Shown here: positions 56,396 through 64,000 of the stretch, piece after piece | Layout of the letters: each line of letters starts with the position of its first letter | Position numbering within the stretch: the stretch's first letter is position 1 | Assembly (NCBI RefSeq): GCF_030811685.1 | Contig: NZ_JAUSRF010000006.1 | Location: 124,001 to 188,000, forward strand | Reading direction: 5' to 3' | DNA: 64,000 bases | Origin: Neorhizobium huautlense | GTDB taxonomy: Bacteria > Pseudomonadota > Alphaproteobacteria > Rhizobiales > Rhizobiaceae | Notes under the pieces: model-generated | Databases searched by the model: none | Told to the model about the DNA's origin: nothing | What the model saw: the letters and a program-made list of their open reading frames with translations, nothing else | Translations under genes and position numbers: made by a program

Positions 56396-56692
56396 ATGCC
56401 TCTCTTTTCCTTCATCTGCACCGACAAGCCGAATTCGCTCGAATTGCGGATGGCCACGCGCCCGCCGCATGTGGAGCACCTGACGGCGCTCAACGAAAAG
56501 GGCATTTTGAAAATGGCCGGCCCGTTTCTCGATGCCGATGGCAAGCCGAATGGCAGTCTGGTGATTGTCGAGACCGCAACGATCGAAGAAGCCAAGGCAC
56601 TGGCCGATGCGGATCCTTATGCAAAGGCTGGCCTCTTCGAGAAGGTCGAAGTGAAACCGTTCAACTGGGTTTTCAACCCGCCGAAGGCTTGA
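56396..56692 (+). CDS. YciI-family protein
   Basis: A 98-aa ferredoxin-like-fold protein. PHVEHLTALNEKGILKMAGPFLDADGKPNGSLVIVE includes the conserved His of the YCII active-site dyad (landmark), and FEKVEVKPFNWVF ends it. Function is uncertain; some members are dehydrochlorinase-like. GGGAG precedes the ATG. It belongs to the tsaD-gpsA run and is six bases from the next gene. Confidence 0.9.
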   Translation: MPLFSFICTDKPNSLELRMATRPPHVEHLTALNEKGILKMAGPFLDADGKPNGSLVIVETATIEEAKALADADPYAKAGLFEKVEVKPFNWVFNPPKA

Positions 56693-56698
56693 TCGCAT

Positions 56699-57139
56699 AT
56701 GGCTTACTGGCTTTTCAAATCCGAACCCGATGTCTGGTCCTGGGAACAGCAGAAGGCCAAGGGCGCTGTCGGCGAAGAGTGGACCGGCGTGCGCAACTAT
56801 CAGGCGCGCAACAACATGCGGGCCATGAAGATCGGCGACAAGGGGTTCTTCTACCACTCCAACGAGGGGCTGGAGATTGTCGGCATCGTCGAGGTCTGCG
56901 CGCTGTCGCATCCCGATTCGTCGGCAAAGGGCGACCCCAAGTGGGACTGCGTGGATATCCGTGCCGTCACCGATGTGCCAAAGCCGATCACGCTCAAGGA
57001 CGTCAAGGCCAATCCGAAATTCGAAAAGATGTCGCTGGTCACGTCCATGCGGCTTTCGGTGCAGCCGGTGACGGACGAGGAATATTTCGAGATCTGCCGT
57101 CTCGGTGGTGTCGATAATCCGCCGAAGTCACCGGATTGA
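56699..57139 (+). CDS. EVE-domain (thymocyte nuclear protein 1-like) protein
   Basis: A 146-aa single-domain protein. WLFKSEPDVWSWEQQ, EEWTGVRNYQARNNMRAMKIGDKGFFYHS and SVQPVTDEEYFEICRLG are EVE landmarks. EVE domains belong to the PUA superfamily and bind modified bases in nucleic acids. Position with tsaD suggests an RNA link, but this is inference. It begins six bases after the YciI gene. Confidence 0.92.
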   Translation: MAYWLFKSEPDVWSWEQQKAKGAVGEEWTGVRNYQARNNMRAMKIGDKGFFYHSNEGLEIVGIVEVCALSHPDSSAKGDPKWDCVDIRAVTDVPKPITLKDVKANPKFEKMSLVTSMRLSVQPVTDEEYFEICRLGGVDNPPKSPD

Positions 57140-57157
57140 TCTGAAGGCGGGTGCGGC

Positions 57158-57802
57158 GTGAAGACCGATCCCAAAAACTTCATTCTGGCCAATACCGATC
57201 TCATGCGCCCGCCGCATGTGCCGGAAGTGTTGTTGCATCTGGCCAGCGAAGCGCATGATCTCTGGCTGAAAACCGAGGACGAGTTGCAGGAAATCGGCCT
57301 GCCGCCGCCCTTCTGGGCTTTTGCCTGGGCGGGTGGGCAGGGGCTGGCCCGCCATGTGCTCGATCATCCCGAACTGGTGGCCGGCAAGCGTGTCCTGGAT
57401 TTTGCAACCGGCTCCGGGTTGGTGGCAATTGCGGCGATGAAGGCCGGGGCGGCGCAGGTTCTTGCCGCCGATATCGACCCATGGGTGGAAACGGCGGTGT
57501 CGCTGAATGCGGACGCCAATGGTGTTGAATTCAGCTTCACCCGCGAGAACCTGATTGGTCGAAAGGTTGATGCCGATGTTATCCTCGCCGGCGATGTCTT
57601 TTACGACAGAGATTTTGCCGCGACTCTGGTGCCGTGGTTCAAGCGGCTGGCGGCGGAGGGTAGACACGTCATCGCTGGTGATCCCGGCCGCGCCTATTGC
57701 CCGAAGGATAGCCTCTTCGCCTTGGCGACCTATGAAGTGCCGGTGACCCGTGCGCTGGAAGATAGCGAGGTCAAGCGAACCACCGTGTGGCGGTTCGCTT
57801 GA
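57158..57802 (+). CDS. Class I SAM methyltransferase, ETFB-lysine (METTL20) type
   Basis: A 214-aa methyltransferase. Motif I is VLDFATGSGLVAIAA near residue 80, and the motif II region is ADIDPWVETAV. The leading PPPFWAFAWAGGQGLAR block is typical of the METTL20/ETFB-lysine methyltransferase group, related to PrmA. An Agrobacterium homologue is known to methylate ETF-beta and ribosomal L7/L12, and transferring that here is inference. The start is a GTG at 57158 with GGCGGGTG upstream. Confidence 0.85.
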   Translation: MKTDPKNFILANTDLMRPPHVPEVLLHLASEAHDLWLKTEDELQEIGLPPPFWAFAWAGGQGLARHVLDHPELVAGKRVLDFATGSGLVAIAAMKAGAAQVLAADIDPWVETAVSLNADANGVEFSFTRENLIGRKVDADVILAGDVFYDRDFAATLVPWFKRLAAEGRHVIAGDPGRAYCPKDSLFALATYEVPVTRALEDSEVKRTTVWRFA

Positions 57803-57811
57803 GCGTAAGCC

Positions 57812-58216
57812 CTATCGGTCGCCGCGAATCACGCAGACACCCGATTCAATGACGCAGCCATTGCGCGGGGCAAAGGCGTTGTTATAGGCGACGGGATCCA
57901 CATCGATGATCTTGGCTCTTGGCGCCAGGGAAGATTTGCCGGCATCATCACGGCCGTCGATCGTCACGAATGTGCGATAAGCTGCGGAGCGGGTCGACAC
58001 GATCGTGCCGTGCCGGACGCCGTAGAATGCGTCATGCCTTGCACGGGTATAATAACCCGTGCTGCTTTCGCCGCCACCGTAGGATTGAATACCGAGATTG
58101 TTGCCGAGTGGTCCATTTCCGCTGCCGAGAGAATGATCACGGGCATCGGCGATGGTTGCGGCGCACACAAACAGAAGAGCGGCAGTCATGCCGCGGCAGA
58201 TGCTTTTCGCCCTCAT
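57812..58216 (-). CDS. Small exported protein of unknown function
   Basis: A 134-aa protein with a signal peptide (about residues 1-25, ICRGMTAALLFVCAATIADA). The mature part is Gly/Ser/Tyr-rich at first and ends with two cysteines in RNGCVIESGVCVIRGDR. I do not recognise a domain. GGAGGATC seven bases ahead marks ATG 58216; the TTG at 58249 is rejected. A CtrA-type box lies 26-41 nt upstream of the ATG, over the probable promoter. Confidence 0.7.
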   Translation of the reverse strand: MRAKSICRGMTAALLFVCAATIADARDHSLGSGNGPLGNNLGIQSYGGGESSTGYYTRARHDAFYGVRHGTIVSTRSAAYRTFVTIDGRDDAGKSSLAPRAKIIDVDPVAYNNAFAPRNGCVIESGVCVIRGDR

Positions 58217-58241
58217 GGCGGATCCTCCGAACGCATTACGG

Positions 58242-58257
58242 TTAATCAACCGTTAAC
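58242..58257 (-). promoter_or_regulatory. Full CtrA-type box upstream of the small exported protein
   Basis: TTAA-TCAACCG-TTAAC matches the CtrA consensus TTAA-N7-TTAAC. It is embedded in the inverted repeat ACGGTT-AATC-AACCGT (58238-58253). It is close enough to the 58216 start to overlap its promoter. The sdhC start is 260 nt away on the other side. Confidence 0.55.
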
Positions 58258-58396
58258 ACATATGCATCGGGAAAACGCCAGTAGTTTTTCTGTTTCCGGA
58301 AAACTGACTGAAATGGTTAAGTTTCGGCGGGATAGAAATGCTGCATGACAGTGCAGTTCCCCAATCGATTAAATTCGGAATCGCTCTGAAATAAGC

Positions 58397-58424
58397 TTGT
58401 GGTCGCGGCAATCGGCGATTAAAG
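58397..58424 (+). promoter_or_regulatory. Possible sdhCDAB promoter
   Basis: TTGTGG (58397-58402), a 16-nt spacer and TTAAAG (58419-58424). Transcription starting near 58431 would place the hairpin at 58436-58467 at the very 5' end of the mRNA. The rest of the 302-nt gap holds the CtrA box and a CTGCA-N6-TGCAG repeat near 58341. Confidence 0.35.
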
Positions 58425-58435
58425 CATCGCATGAT

Positions 58436-58467
58436 GCAATGCACATTTCTTCGGCATCGTGCATTGC
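58436..58467 (+). promoter_or_regulatory. Hairpin in the sdhC leader
   Basis: GCAATGCAC (58436-58444) and GTGCATTGC (58459-58467) form a perfect 9-bp stem with a 14-nt loop, 51 nt before the sdhC ATG. It is a possible stability element or small-RNA target. No U-tract follows, so it is not a terminator. Confidence 0.5.
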
Positions 58468-58518
58468 CGGGAGAGCGCCAGGAGGTTTGCGCGCCCCGTG
58501 ATACGCCGCGAGGATATG

Positions 58519-58908
58519 ATGGCGAATGTGACGAATAAGCGGCCCCTGTCGCCGCACCTGCAAATCTACAAGCCTATTCCCACTATGGTCATGTCGATTG
58601 TTCACCGTATTACCGGTGGAGCACTGGCTGTGGGAACCATTATTTTGGCATGGTGGCTAATTGCCGCAGCCTCGGGCAAGCCATATTTCGACTGGATCAG
58701 CTGGCTGCTCGGCACCTGGATCGGTCTTCTCGTGCTGTTCGGTTATACCTGGGCTCTGGTTCACCACATGCTCGGCGGCATGCGCCACTTCATGTGGGAC
58801 ATGGGTCACGGCTTCGACAAGCACTTCACCACCAAGCTGGCAATTGCCCTGCCGATCGTATCGATCTGTCTCACCGTGGTGATCTGGATCGTCGGTCTGG
58901 CGATCTGA
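58519..58908 (+). CDS. sdhC: Succinate dehydrogenase cytochrome b556 subunit
   Basis: A 129-aa membrane subunit with three helices. RPLSPHLQIYKPIPTMVMSIVHRITGG contains the quinone-site Ser and Arg (landmark), and the heme-b ligand histidine is in VHHMLGGMRHFMWDMGHG. It anchors SdhAB and passes electrons to ubiquinone. Two ATGs (58516 and 58519) follow GAGGA; 58519 gives better spacing and the usual MANVT start. First gene of sdhCDAB. Confidence 0.96.
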   Translation: MANVTNKRPLSPHLQIYKPIPTMVMSIVHRITGGALAVGTIILAWWLIAAASGKPYFDWISWLLGTWIGLLVLFGYTWALVHHMLGGMRHFMWDMGHGFDKHFTTKLAIALPIVSICLTVVIWIVGLAI

Positions 58909-58919
58909 GGGGAAAAATC

Positions 58920-59300
58920 ATGGATATGCGTACGCCTCTGGGCAAAGTTCGCGGTCTCGGTTCTGCCAAGGCAGGCACCGAGCATTTCTGGGTGCAGCGG
59001 ATGTCTGCCGTGGCCATGGTGCCGCTGGCCATCTTCTTCATCATTTTCCTGATCCGTTATGCCGGTGCGCCTTACGAGGATGTCGTGCGTGCGCTGTCGA
59101 ACCCGATCGTCGCCGTGCTGTTCGGCATGATGATCATTGCCGGTCTCGTGCACATGCGCATCGGCGTGCAGGAAATCATCGTTGACTATGTCCATCATGA
59201 AGGCCTGAAGTTCTTCGTGATGATGCTCAATACATTCTTTGCAATGCTGATCGGTGGGCTCTGTCTTTTCGCCGTTCTGAAAATTGCGTTCGTAGGATAA
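58920..59300 (+). CDS. sdhD: Succinate dehydrogenase membrane anchor subunit
   Basis: A 126-aa protein with three membrane helices. RTPLGKVRGLGSAKAGTEHFWVQRMSAVAMVPL opens it, and a conserved His occurs in GLVHMRIGVQEIIVDYVHHEG. It completes the heme- and quinone-binding anchor with SdhC. GAGGGG precedes the ATG. It starts 11 nt after sdhC. Confidence 0.95.
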   Translation: MDMRTPLGKVRGLGSAKAGTEHFWVQRMSAVAMVPLAIFFIIFLIRYAGAPYEDVVRALSNPIVAVLFGMMIIAGLVHMRIGVQEIIVDYVHHEGLKFFVMMLNTFFAMLIGGLCLFAVLKIAFVG

Positions 59301-59306
59301 CCCGCC

Positions 59307-61163
59307 ATGGCATCCGTTACACCTATCGCCCAAGGGGCCGCTCAGAACGGCAAAGCTTACACCTATGTCGACCATTCCTATGACGTGATCGTCGTCGGCG
59401 CCGGTGGCGCCGGCCTGCGCGCCACGCTCGGCATGGCCGAACAGGGTTTTAAAACCGCCTGCATCACAAAAGTCTTCCCGACGCGTTCGCACACCGTCGC
59501 GGCACAGGGCGGCATTGCCGCCTCGCTGCAGAACATGACGCCGGACAGCTGGCAGTGGCACCTTTACGACACCGTCAAGGGTTCCGACTGGCTGGGCGAC
59601 GTGGATGCCATGCAGTACATGGTCATGGAAGCGCCGAAGGCCGTTTACGAACTCGAGCATTACGGCGTGCCCTTCTCTCGAAATGAAGAAGGCAAGATCT
59701 ACCAGCGCCCATTCGGCGGCCACATGCAGAACTTTGGCGCCGGCCCGCCGGTACAGCGCACCTGCGCTGCCGCCGACCGTACCGGTCACGCCATCCTGCA
59801 CACGCTTTATGGCCAGTCGCTGCGCAACAATGCCGAATTCTTCATCGAATATTTTGCGCTCGACCTGATCATGTCGGACGATGGCAGTCGCTGCGAAGGC
59901 GTCGTGGCCTGGAACCTCGATGACGGCACGATCCATCGTTTTGCCGCCAAGATGGTGGTTCTCGCGACCGGCGGTTATGGCCGCGCCTATTTCTCGGCGA
60001 CATCCGCTCATACCTGCACCGGCGACGGTGGCGGCATGGTGGCACGCGCCGGCCTGCCGATGCAGGACATGGAATTCGTTCAGTTTCACCCGACCGGCAT
60101 TTACGGTTCAGGTTGCCTGATCACCGAAGGTGCACGCGGCGAAGGCGGATATCTCGTCAACTCCGAAGGCGAACGCTTCATGGAGCGTTATGCGCCTTCG
60201 GCCAAGGATCTTGCCTCGCGTGACGTGGTTTCGCGTTGCATGACGATGGAAATCCGTGAAGGCCGTGGCGTCGGCAAAAACAAGGATCACATCTTCCTGC
60301 ATCTCGACCATCTCGATCCGGCCGTTCTGCACGAACGTCTTCCGGGCATTTCGGAATCGGCAAAGATCTTTGCCGGTGTCGATGTGACCCGCGAGCCGAT
60401 CCCGGTCTTGCCGACGGTTCACTACAATATGGGCGGCATTCCGACCAACTATTGGGGCGAAGTGCTCAATGCCGACAGCAACAATCCGGAACGCATCCTG
60501 CCCGGCCTGATGGCCGTGGGTGAAGCCGGTTGCGCCTCGGTTCACGGTGCGAACCGTCTCGGCTCCAACTCGCTGATCGACCTCGTGGTCTTCGGCCGCG
60601 CCGCCGCCATCCGCGCCGGTCAGGTCATCGACCGTGCCTCGCCGATCCCGGCACTGAACACTGCCGCCTGCGACAAGATCATGGATCGTTTCGACGGTCT
60701 GCGTCACGCTTCCGGCGGTACGCCGACGGCCGTTCTGCGTGACCGCATGCAGCGCACCATGCAGGACGATGCTGCCGTGTTCCGTACTCAGGAATCGCTC
60801 GAATCCGGCTGTCGCCGCATGAGCCAGATCTGGGGTGAGATGAAGGATGTGAAGGTCACCGATCGTTCGATGATCTGGAATTCCGATCTCGTCGAGACGC
60901 TAGAACTGCACAACCTGATGGCCAACGCCATCACCACCGTCTACGGCGCGGAAGCCCGCAAGGAAAGCCGTGGGTCCCATGCACGCGAGGATTACACCGA
61001 GGGTGCATTCGCCGGCCGTGACGACGTCAACTGGCGCAAGCACACGCTCGCCTGGGTCAATGATGCGGGTGACGTCAAGCTCGACTACCGCCCGGTCCAC
61101 ACCGACCTGATTGCCGACGGCATCGATCCTTACAAGATCGAGCCGAAGGCCCGCGTCTATTGA
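59307..61163 (+). CDS. sdhA: Succinate dehydrogenase flavoprotein subunit
   Basis: The 618-aa catalytic subunit. The FAD Rossmann motif is [20 protein letters not shown] is bound covalently at H62 in [11 protein letters not shown]. Active-site blocks [11 protein letters not shown] and [12 protein letters not shown] are present. It oxidises succinate to fumarate and hands electrons to SdhB. It starts six bases after sdhD. Confidence 0.98.
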   Translation: MASVTPIAQGAAQNGKAYTYVDHSYDVIVVGAGGAGLRATLGMAEQGFKTACITKVFPTRSHTVAAQGGIAASLQNMTPDSWQWHLYDTVKGSDWLGDVDAMQYMVMEAPKAVYELEHYGVPFSRNEEGKIYQRPFGGHMQNFGAGPPVQRTCAAADRTGHAILHTLYGQSLRNNAEFFIEYFALDLIMSDDGSRCEGVVAWNLDDGTIHRFAAKMVVLATGGYGRAYFSATSAHTCTGDGGGMVARAGLPMQDMEFVQFHPTGIYGSGCLITEGARGEGGYLVNSEGERFMERYAPSAKDLASRDVVSRCMTMEIREGRGVGKNKDHIFLHLDHLDPAVLHERLPGISESAKIFAGVDVTREPIPVLPTVHYNMGGIPTNYWGEVLNADSNNPERILPGLMAVGEAGCASVHGANRLGSNSLIDLVVFGRAAAIRAGQVIDRASPIPALNTAACDKIMDRFDGLRHASGGTPTAVLRDRMQRTMQDDAAVFRTQESLESGCRRMSQIWGEMKDVKVTDRSMIWNSDLVETLELHNLMANAITTVYGAEARKESRGSHAREDYTEGAFAGRDDVNWRKHTLAWVNDAGDVKLDYRPVHTDLIADGIDPYKIEPKARVY

Positions 61164-61181
61164 TCTGAAGGGAATTGGACC

Positions 61182-61961
61182 ATGGTTGAACTCGCTCTCC
61201 CAAAAAATTCCCAGATGACCGAAGGCAAGGTCTGGCCTAAGCCGGAAGGTGCCCAGAACGTTCGGGAATATCGGATCTATCGCTGGAACCCGGATGACGG
61301 CCAGAACCCGCGCATCGATACCTATTACATCGATATCGACGATTGCGGCCCGATGGTGCTGGACGGTCTCTTGTATATCAAGAACAAGATCGACCCGACC
61401 CTGACGTTGCGCCGTTCCTGTCGCGAAGGCATTTGCGGCTCCTGCGCGATGAACATCGACGGCACCAATACGCTTGCCTGCACCAAGGGCATGGAAGAGG
61501 TGAACGGCACGGTCAAGGTTTACCCGCTGCCGCATATGCCGGTCGTCAAGGACCTCGTTCCGGACCTCAACAATTTTTATGCCCAGCACCGCTCCATCGA
61601 ACCGTGGCTGAAGACGGTATCTCCGACGCCGGCCAAGGAGTGGAAGCAGAGCCATGAGGATCGCCTCAAGCTCGACGGTCTCTACGAGTGCATTCTCTGC
61701 GCCTGCTGCTCGACCTCCTGTCCGAGCTACTGGTGGAACGGCGACAAATATCTCGGTCCGGCAGTTCTCCTGCAGGCCTATCGCTGGCTGATCGACAGCC
61801 GTGACGAAGCCAAGGGCGAACGTCTCGACAATCTCGAGGATCCCTTCCGTCTGTATCGCTGCCACACGATCATGAACTGTGCCCAGGCCTGCCCGAAGGG
61901 TCTGAACCCGGCCAAGGCGATTGCCGAAATCAAGAAGATGATGGTCGAGCGCCGCATCTAG
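61182..61961 (+). CDS. sdhB: Succinate dehydrogenase iron-sulfur subunit
   Basis: A 259-aa subunit with three clusters. The [2Fe-2S] ligands C80, C85, C88 and C100 are in [10 protein letters not shown] to LAC. The [4Fe-4S] and [3Fe-4S] ligands are in [11 protein letters not shown] (170-180) and [17 protein letters not shown]. It carries electrons from SdhA to the membrane anchor. It ends the sdh operon, although the next gene is only 17 nt away. Confidence 0.98.
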   Translation: MVELALPKNSQMTEGKVWPKPEGAQNVREYRIYRWNPDDGQNPRIDTYYIDIDDCGPMVLDGLLYIKNKIDPTLTLRRSCREGICGSCAMNIDGTNTLACTKGMEEVNGTVKVYPLPHMPVVKDLVPDLNNFYAQHRSIEPWLKTVSPTPAKEWKQSHEDRLKLDGLYECILCACCSTSCPSYWWNGDKYLGPAVLLQAYRWLIDSRDEAKGERLDNLEDPFRLYRCHTIMNCAQACPKGLNPAKAIAEIKKMMVERRI

Positions 61962-61978
61962 GCGCTTGAAGGATAGAC

Positions 61979-62785
61979 ATGTCACTCAGCGAATTCGATC
62001 CGCTTGCCGTTGCTGAAATCCGCAAGCGGCTCGAATCCGTAAAGGCTTCCGGTGTCCGCATCGGTTTTGCCATTGAAAGCGGCAGCCGCGCCTGGGGTTT
62101 CCCATCCCCTGACAGCGATTATGACTGCCGCTTCATCTACGTGCGTTCGCGCAACGATTACCTCAGCCTGTTTCCGCCAAGAGATGTCATCGAGTTTCCG
62201 ATCGTCGGCGATGTCGATGCGGGTGGTTGGGATCTGCGCAAGGCCTTGCTGCTGGCGCTGAAGGGCAATGCAGCGCTGGTTGAATGGGTGACGTCACCCA
62301 TCGCCTATGAGGAAAAGCCGGGTTTTCGCGACCGGTTGAAGCTTCTGCTCGACGAGATCATGGTGCCGCGCAAGGTGGCGCTGCATTATGTCGGCCTGTT
62401 GCATCGGCATGTGCCAAGCGACGGTTTTGCCCAGTCCAAACTCAAGAAGCTGCTTTATTCGGTTCGTCCGGCCATTGCCCTGCATTGGATGCGTCAGCGT
62501 GATTTTAATCTCCTGCCGCCGATGAACATGATGGAATGCCTCGACGGTTGCCGCCTGCCGGATGACCAGCGACAGGGCATTCTTGATCTCGTTGCCCTCA
62601 AAAAGATGACGCGCGAAATGGGAGAAGGGCCTGTACCAGCGCCGATCGCCGCCCTACTTCAGGACGCGGTGACGACCTTTGGTGGGCTTTCTAAATCGTT
62701 CGGCCTTATCGAAACCGCCGATGACGAGGCCATGAAAGAAAAGACGGATGCCTTTTATATCCGGGAAATAGATCGAGGTATCTGA
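61979..62785 (+). CDS. RlaP-type predicted nucleotidyltransferase (PF10127-like)
   Basis: A 268-aa protein of the DNA-polymerase-beta-like nucleotidyltransferase superfamily. The active-site pattern GSRAWGFPSPDSDYD near residue 38 supplies G-S and D-x-D. RSRNDYLSLFPPRDVIEFP and KALLLALKGNAALVEWVTSPI match the YcgL/COG3541 group. The substrate is unknown; RlaP-type enzymes are suspected to act on RNA ends. It follows sdhB by 17 nt and may be co-transcribed. Confidence 0.85.
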   Translation: MSLSEFDPLAVAEIRKRLESVKASGVRIGFAIESGSRAWGFPSPDSDYDCRFIYVRSRNDYLSLFPPRDVIEFPIVGDVDAGGWDLRKALLLALKGNAALVEWVTSPIAYEEKPGFRDRLKLLLDEIMVPRKVALHYVGLLHRHVPSDGFAQSKLKKLLYSVRPAIALHWMRQRDFNLLPPMNMMECLDGCRLPDDQRQGILDLVALKKMTREMGEGPVPAPIAALLQDAVTTFGGLSKSFGLIETADDEAMKEKTDAFYIREIDRGI

Positions 62786-62829
62786 CGATCTGGCCTGATC
62801 AAAGCATCGTCAAATTGTTGTGGTACGAC

Positions 62830-62857
62830 TTGATTAACCAAATCGCTTTACGATAAT
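62830..62857 (+). promoter_or_regulatory. Promoter of the Inh-type lipoprotein gene
   Basis: TTGATT (62830-62835), a 16-nt spacer and GATAAT (62852-62857). It is among the best sigma-70-like matches in the window, about 70 nt before the ATG. A CtrA half-site (TTAACC) overlaps the -35 region. Confidence 0.6.
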
Positions 62858-62925
62858 CGGGCTTAAATTCAGTGGCCCTGGGCCAGTGGCATGGTGCGGC
62901 GCGCACTGAACGCAGGAGTGAAATG

Positions 62926-63450
62926 ATGCAGTTGAAATATGTGGTGACAGGACTTGTGGTTGCCGTTGCTCTCGCGGGCTGCCAGAGAACGTCCAACAAC
63001 CCCTACAGCAACCTGCAGTCGCCGCCGCCTTTGCAGGCGCAGCCGGTTCCCTCCGTGCAGTCCGGTCAGTTGCCGCCTCCGGGCGCCGGTGGCCAGCAGT
63101 TCCCGAATGCGCCGATGGGCAACCAGAACATGGCGTCGCTCGATCCGGGTGCCACGCCGGCCAATGCCATGGACGTCACCAAGGAATCCATGGTCGGCAA
63201 CTGGCGCGTTTCCAACGGTGGCGCATCCTGCGACATGTTCCTGACGCTGACCAATCTCGGCAGCGGCTCGCGTGGCGGCACGCGCGGTTGCGCCGGTGAA
63301 CTTACGGCCATGGGCTCGTGGGAAGTGTCCGGCAAGATGGTGCAGTTCAAGAACCGCAACGGCGATGTCATCGGCCGCGTCTACAAGAGCGCCGACAACC
63401 GTTACGACGGCACCACCAATTCCGGCCAACCGGTCAGCCTCAGCCGCTAA
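62926..63450 (+). CDS. AprI/Inh-family protease-inhibitor-like lipoprotein (Omp19-like)
   Basis: A 174-aa lipoprotein. The signal peptide ends in the lipobox VALAGC, so the cysteine is the acylated N-terminus. A Pro/Gln/Asn-rich linker follows (about residues 22-80). The C-terminal Inh domain has [19 protein letters not shown], a disulfide to the RGCAGEL cysteine, and [15 protein letters not shown]. This is the layout of Brucella Omp19/Omp10-type proteins. AGGAG seven bases ahead favours ATG 62926 over the ATG three bases earlier. Confidence 0.87.
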   Translation: MQLKYVVTGLVVAVALAGCQRTSNNPYSNLQSPPPLQAQPVPSVQSGQLPPPGAGGQQFPNAPMGNQNMASLDPGATPANAMDVTKESMVGNWRVSNGGASCDMFLTLTNLGSGSRGGTRGCAGELTAMGSWEVSGKMVQFKNRNGDVIGRVYKSADNRYDGTTNSGQPVSLSR

Positions 63451-63481
63451 AACCCGACGAGGTATCGGCGGGGAGGGCTGA

Positions 63482-64000
63482 TTGGAACGCATACCGGATT
63501 ATAAGCTGAGCGTCGGCGACGAACTCAAGTCGCTGACCTCGGCAGGCAAGCTGCAGGCGGATGCCGCGCAGCTTGAAGTCGCAGCCAGGCTCGACCACGT
63601 CCTTTCCTCTCTGCGAGACGCGCGTCCCGCCAAAAAGAAAAGTGCGCTTGGCTGGCTGTTCGCAAGAGGCGCCAAGCCGCAGCATATTCGCGGCCTTTAT
63701 GTCTATGGCAGCGTCGGCCGCGGCAAGACCATGCTGATGGACATGTTTTTTGCGAAGGCTCCGATCGAGCGCAAGCGCCGTTCGCATTTTCACGAGTTCA
63801 TGGCGGATGTGCATGGCCGCATCCATGAACACCGGCAGAAGCTGAAGGCCGGTGAGACCAAGCAGGCCGATCCCGTGCCGCCGGTTGCCGCCGCGCTGTT
63901 CGCCGAAGCGGAACTGCTTTGCTTCGATGAGTTTACGGTAACCGACATCGCCGATGCGATGATCCTGGGGCGGTTGTTCACCGAACTGTTTTCGCTGGGT
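63482..64000 (+). CDS. zapE: Cell division protein ZapE (AFG1-like ATPase), partial
   Basis: The gene runs off the right edge; 173 codons are visible. It starts at a TTG with GGGAGGG six bases upstream. [20 protein letters not shown] contains the Walker A motif, [13 protein letters not shown] follows, and [18 protein letters not shown] contains Walker B. ZapE is an ATPase tied to Z-ring constriction in E. coli and is related to mitochondrial AFG1/LACE1. In alphaproteobacteria it commonly sits close to sdh and mdh. Confidence 0.93.
   Translation, partial: MERIPDYKLSVGDELKSLTSAGKLQADAAQLEVAARLDHVLSSLRDARPAKKKSALGWLFARGAKPQHIRGLYVYGSVGRGKTMLMDMFFAKAPIERKRRSHFHEFMADVHGRIHEHRQKLKAGETKQADPVPPVAAALFAEAELLCFDEFTVTDIADAMILGRLFTELFSLG

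Overview
The window looks like core chromosome of a Rhizobiaceae alphaproteobacterium of the Agrobacterium/Rhizobium type. The evidence is gene order (ffh-chorismate mutase-rpsP-rimM-trmD-rplS; dapF-mtaB-ftsY; tsaD-gpsA; sdhCDAB), the Ala/Glu-rich tails on ribosomal proteins S16 and L19, BA14K and IalB proteins, an AprI/Inh-type lipoprotein, a mitofilin-like protein beside hem genes, and two sites matching the CtrA box TTAA-N7-TTAAC. Base composition is uniformly GC-rich. I see no rRNA, tRNA, CRISPR, insertion sequence, prophage or integrated island.

Layout. 1-3.2 kb: end of a DMT permease, leuC, and a BA14K-domain protein. 3.3-8.1 kb (minus strand): translation and SRP genes, ffh, chorismate mutase, rpsP, rimM, trmD, rplS. 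8.1-10.2 kb: orphan VapB-like antitoxin, Tat-exported metallo-beta-lactamase-fold protein, heme oxygenase. 10.3-15.4 kb: dapF-mtaB-ftsY-yciB-DUF2585. 15.5-19.7 kb: a diguanylate cyclase convergent with ccmABCDG. 19.9-26.5 kb: acnA, TauE/SafE, DUF1223, DUF2794, GNAT, Bax-inhibitor-1 protein. 26.7-33.6 kb: a YbbA/YbbP-like ABC exporter divergent from tesA, then thpR, phhB, DUF1232, an ECF sigma factor and an IalB-like protein. 33.8-40.4 kb: rlmN, LysE, SDR, parDE, argG, MFS and MarR. 40.6-46.7 kb: dcp, typA, GNAT, ppa, DUF167, YggT. 46.8-54.2 kb: MFS and a minus-strand run hemC-hemD-mitofilin-hemY-TerB-GATase. 54.3-57.8 kb: tsaD-gpsA-YciI-EVE-methyltransferase. 57.8-64 kb: a small secreted protein, sdhCDAB, a nucleotidyltransferase, an Inh-type lipoprotein and the start of zapE.

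How the genes fit together. Most are housekeeping: SRP targeting (Ffh and FtsY are both here), heme and cytochrome c maturation (hemC, hemD, hemY, ccm, heme oxygenase), the TCA cycle (acnA, sdhCDAB), and tRNA/rRNA modification (trmD, mtaB, rlmN, tsaD). Stress and accessory functions are scattered singly: parDE, an orphan antitoxin, an ECF sigma factor, MarR/MFS, and a diguanylate cyclase.

No self-contained undescribed system stands out. The most notable features are two inverted near-identical 41-bp palindromic elements inside ftsY (39/41 identical), two full CtrA-type boxes in front of unstudied genes, strong hairpins directly before the ffh Shine-Dalgarno and in the sdhC leader, and the mitofilin/heme cluster. 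Many start codons were moved inward from the longest open frame on the basis of Shine-Dalgarno sites and family start positions; the individual entries say so.
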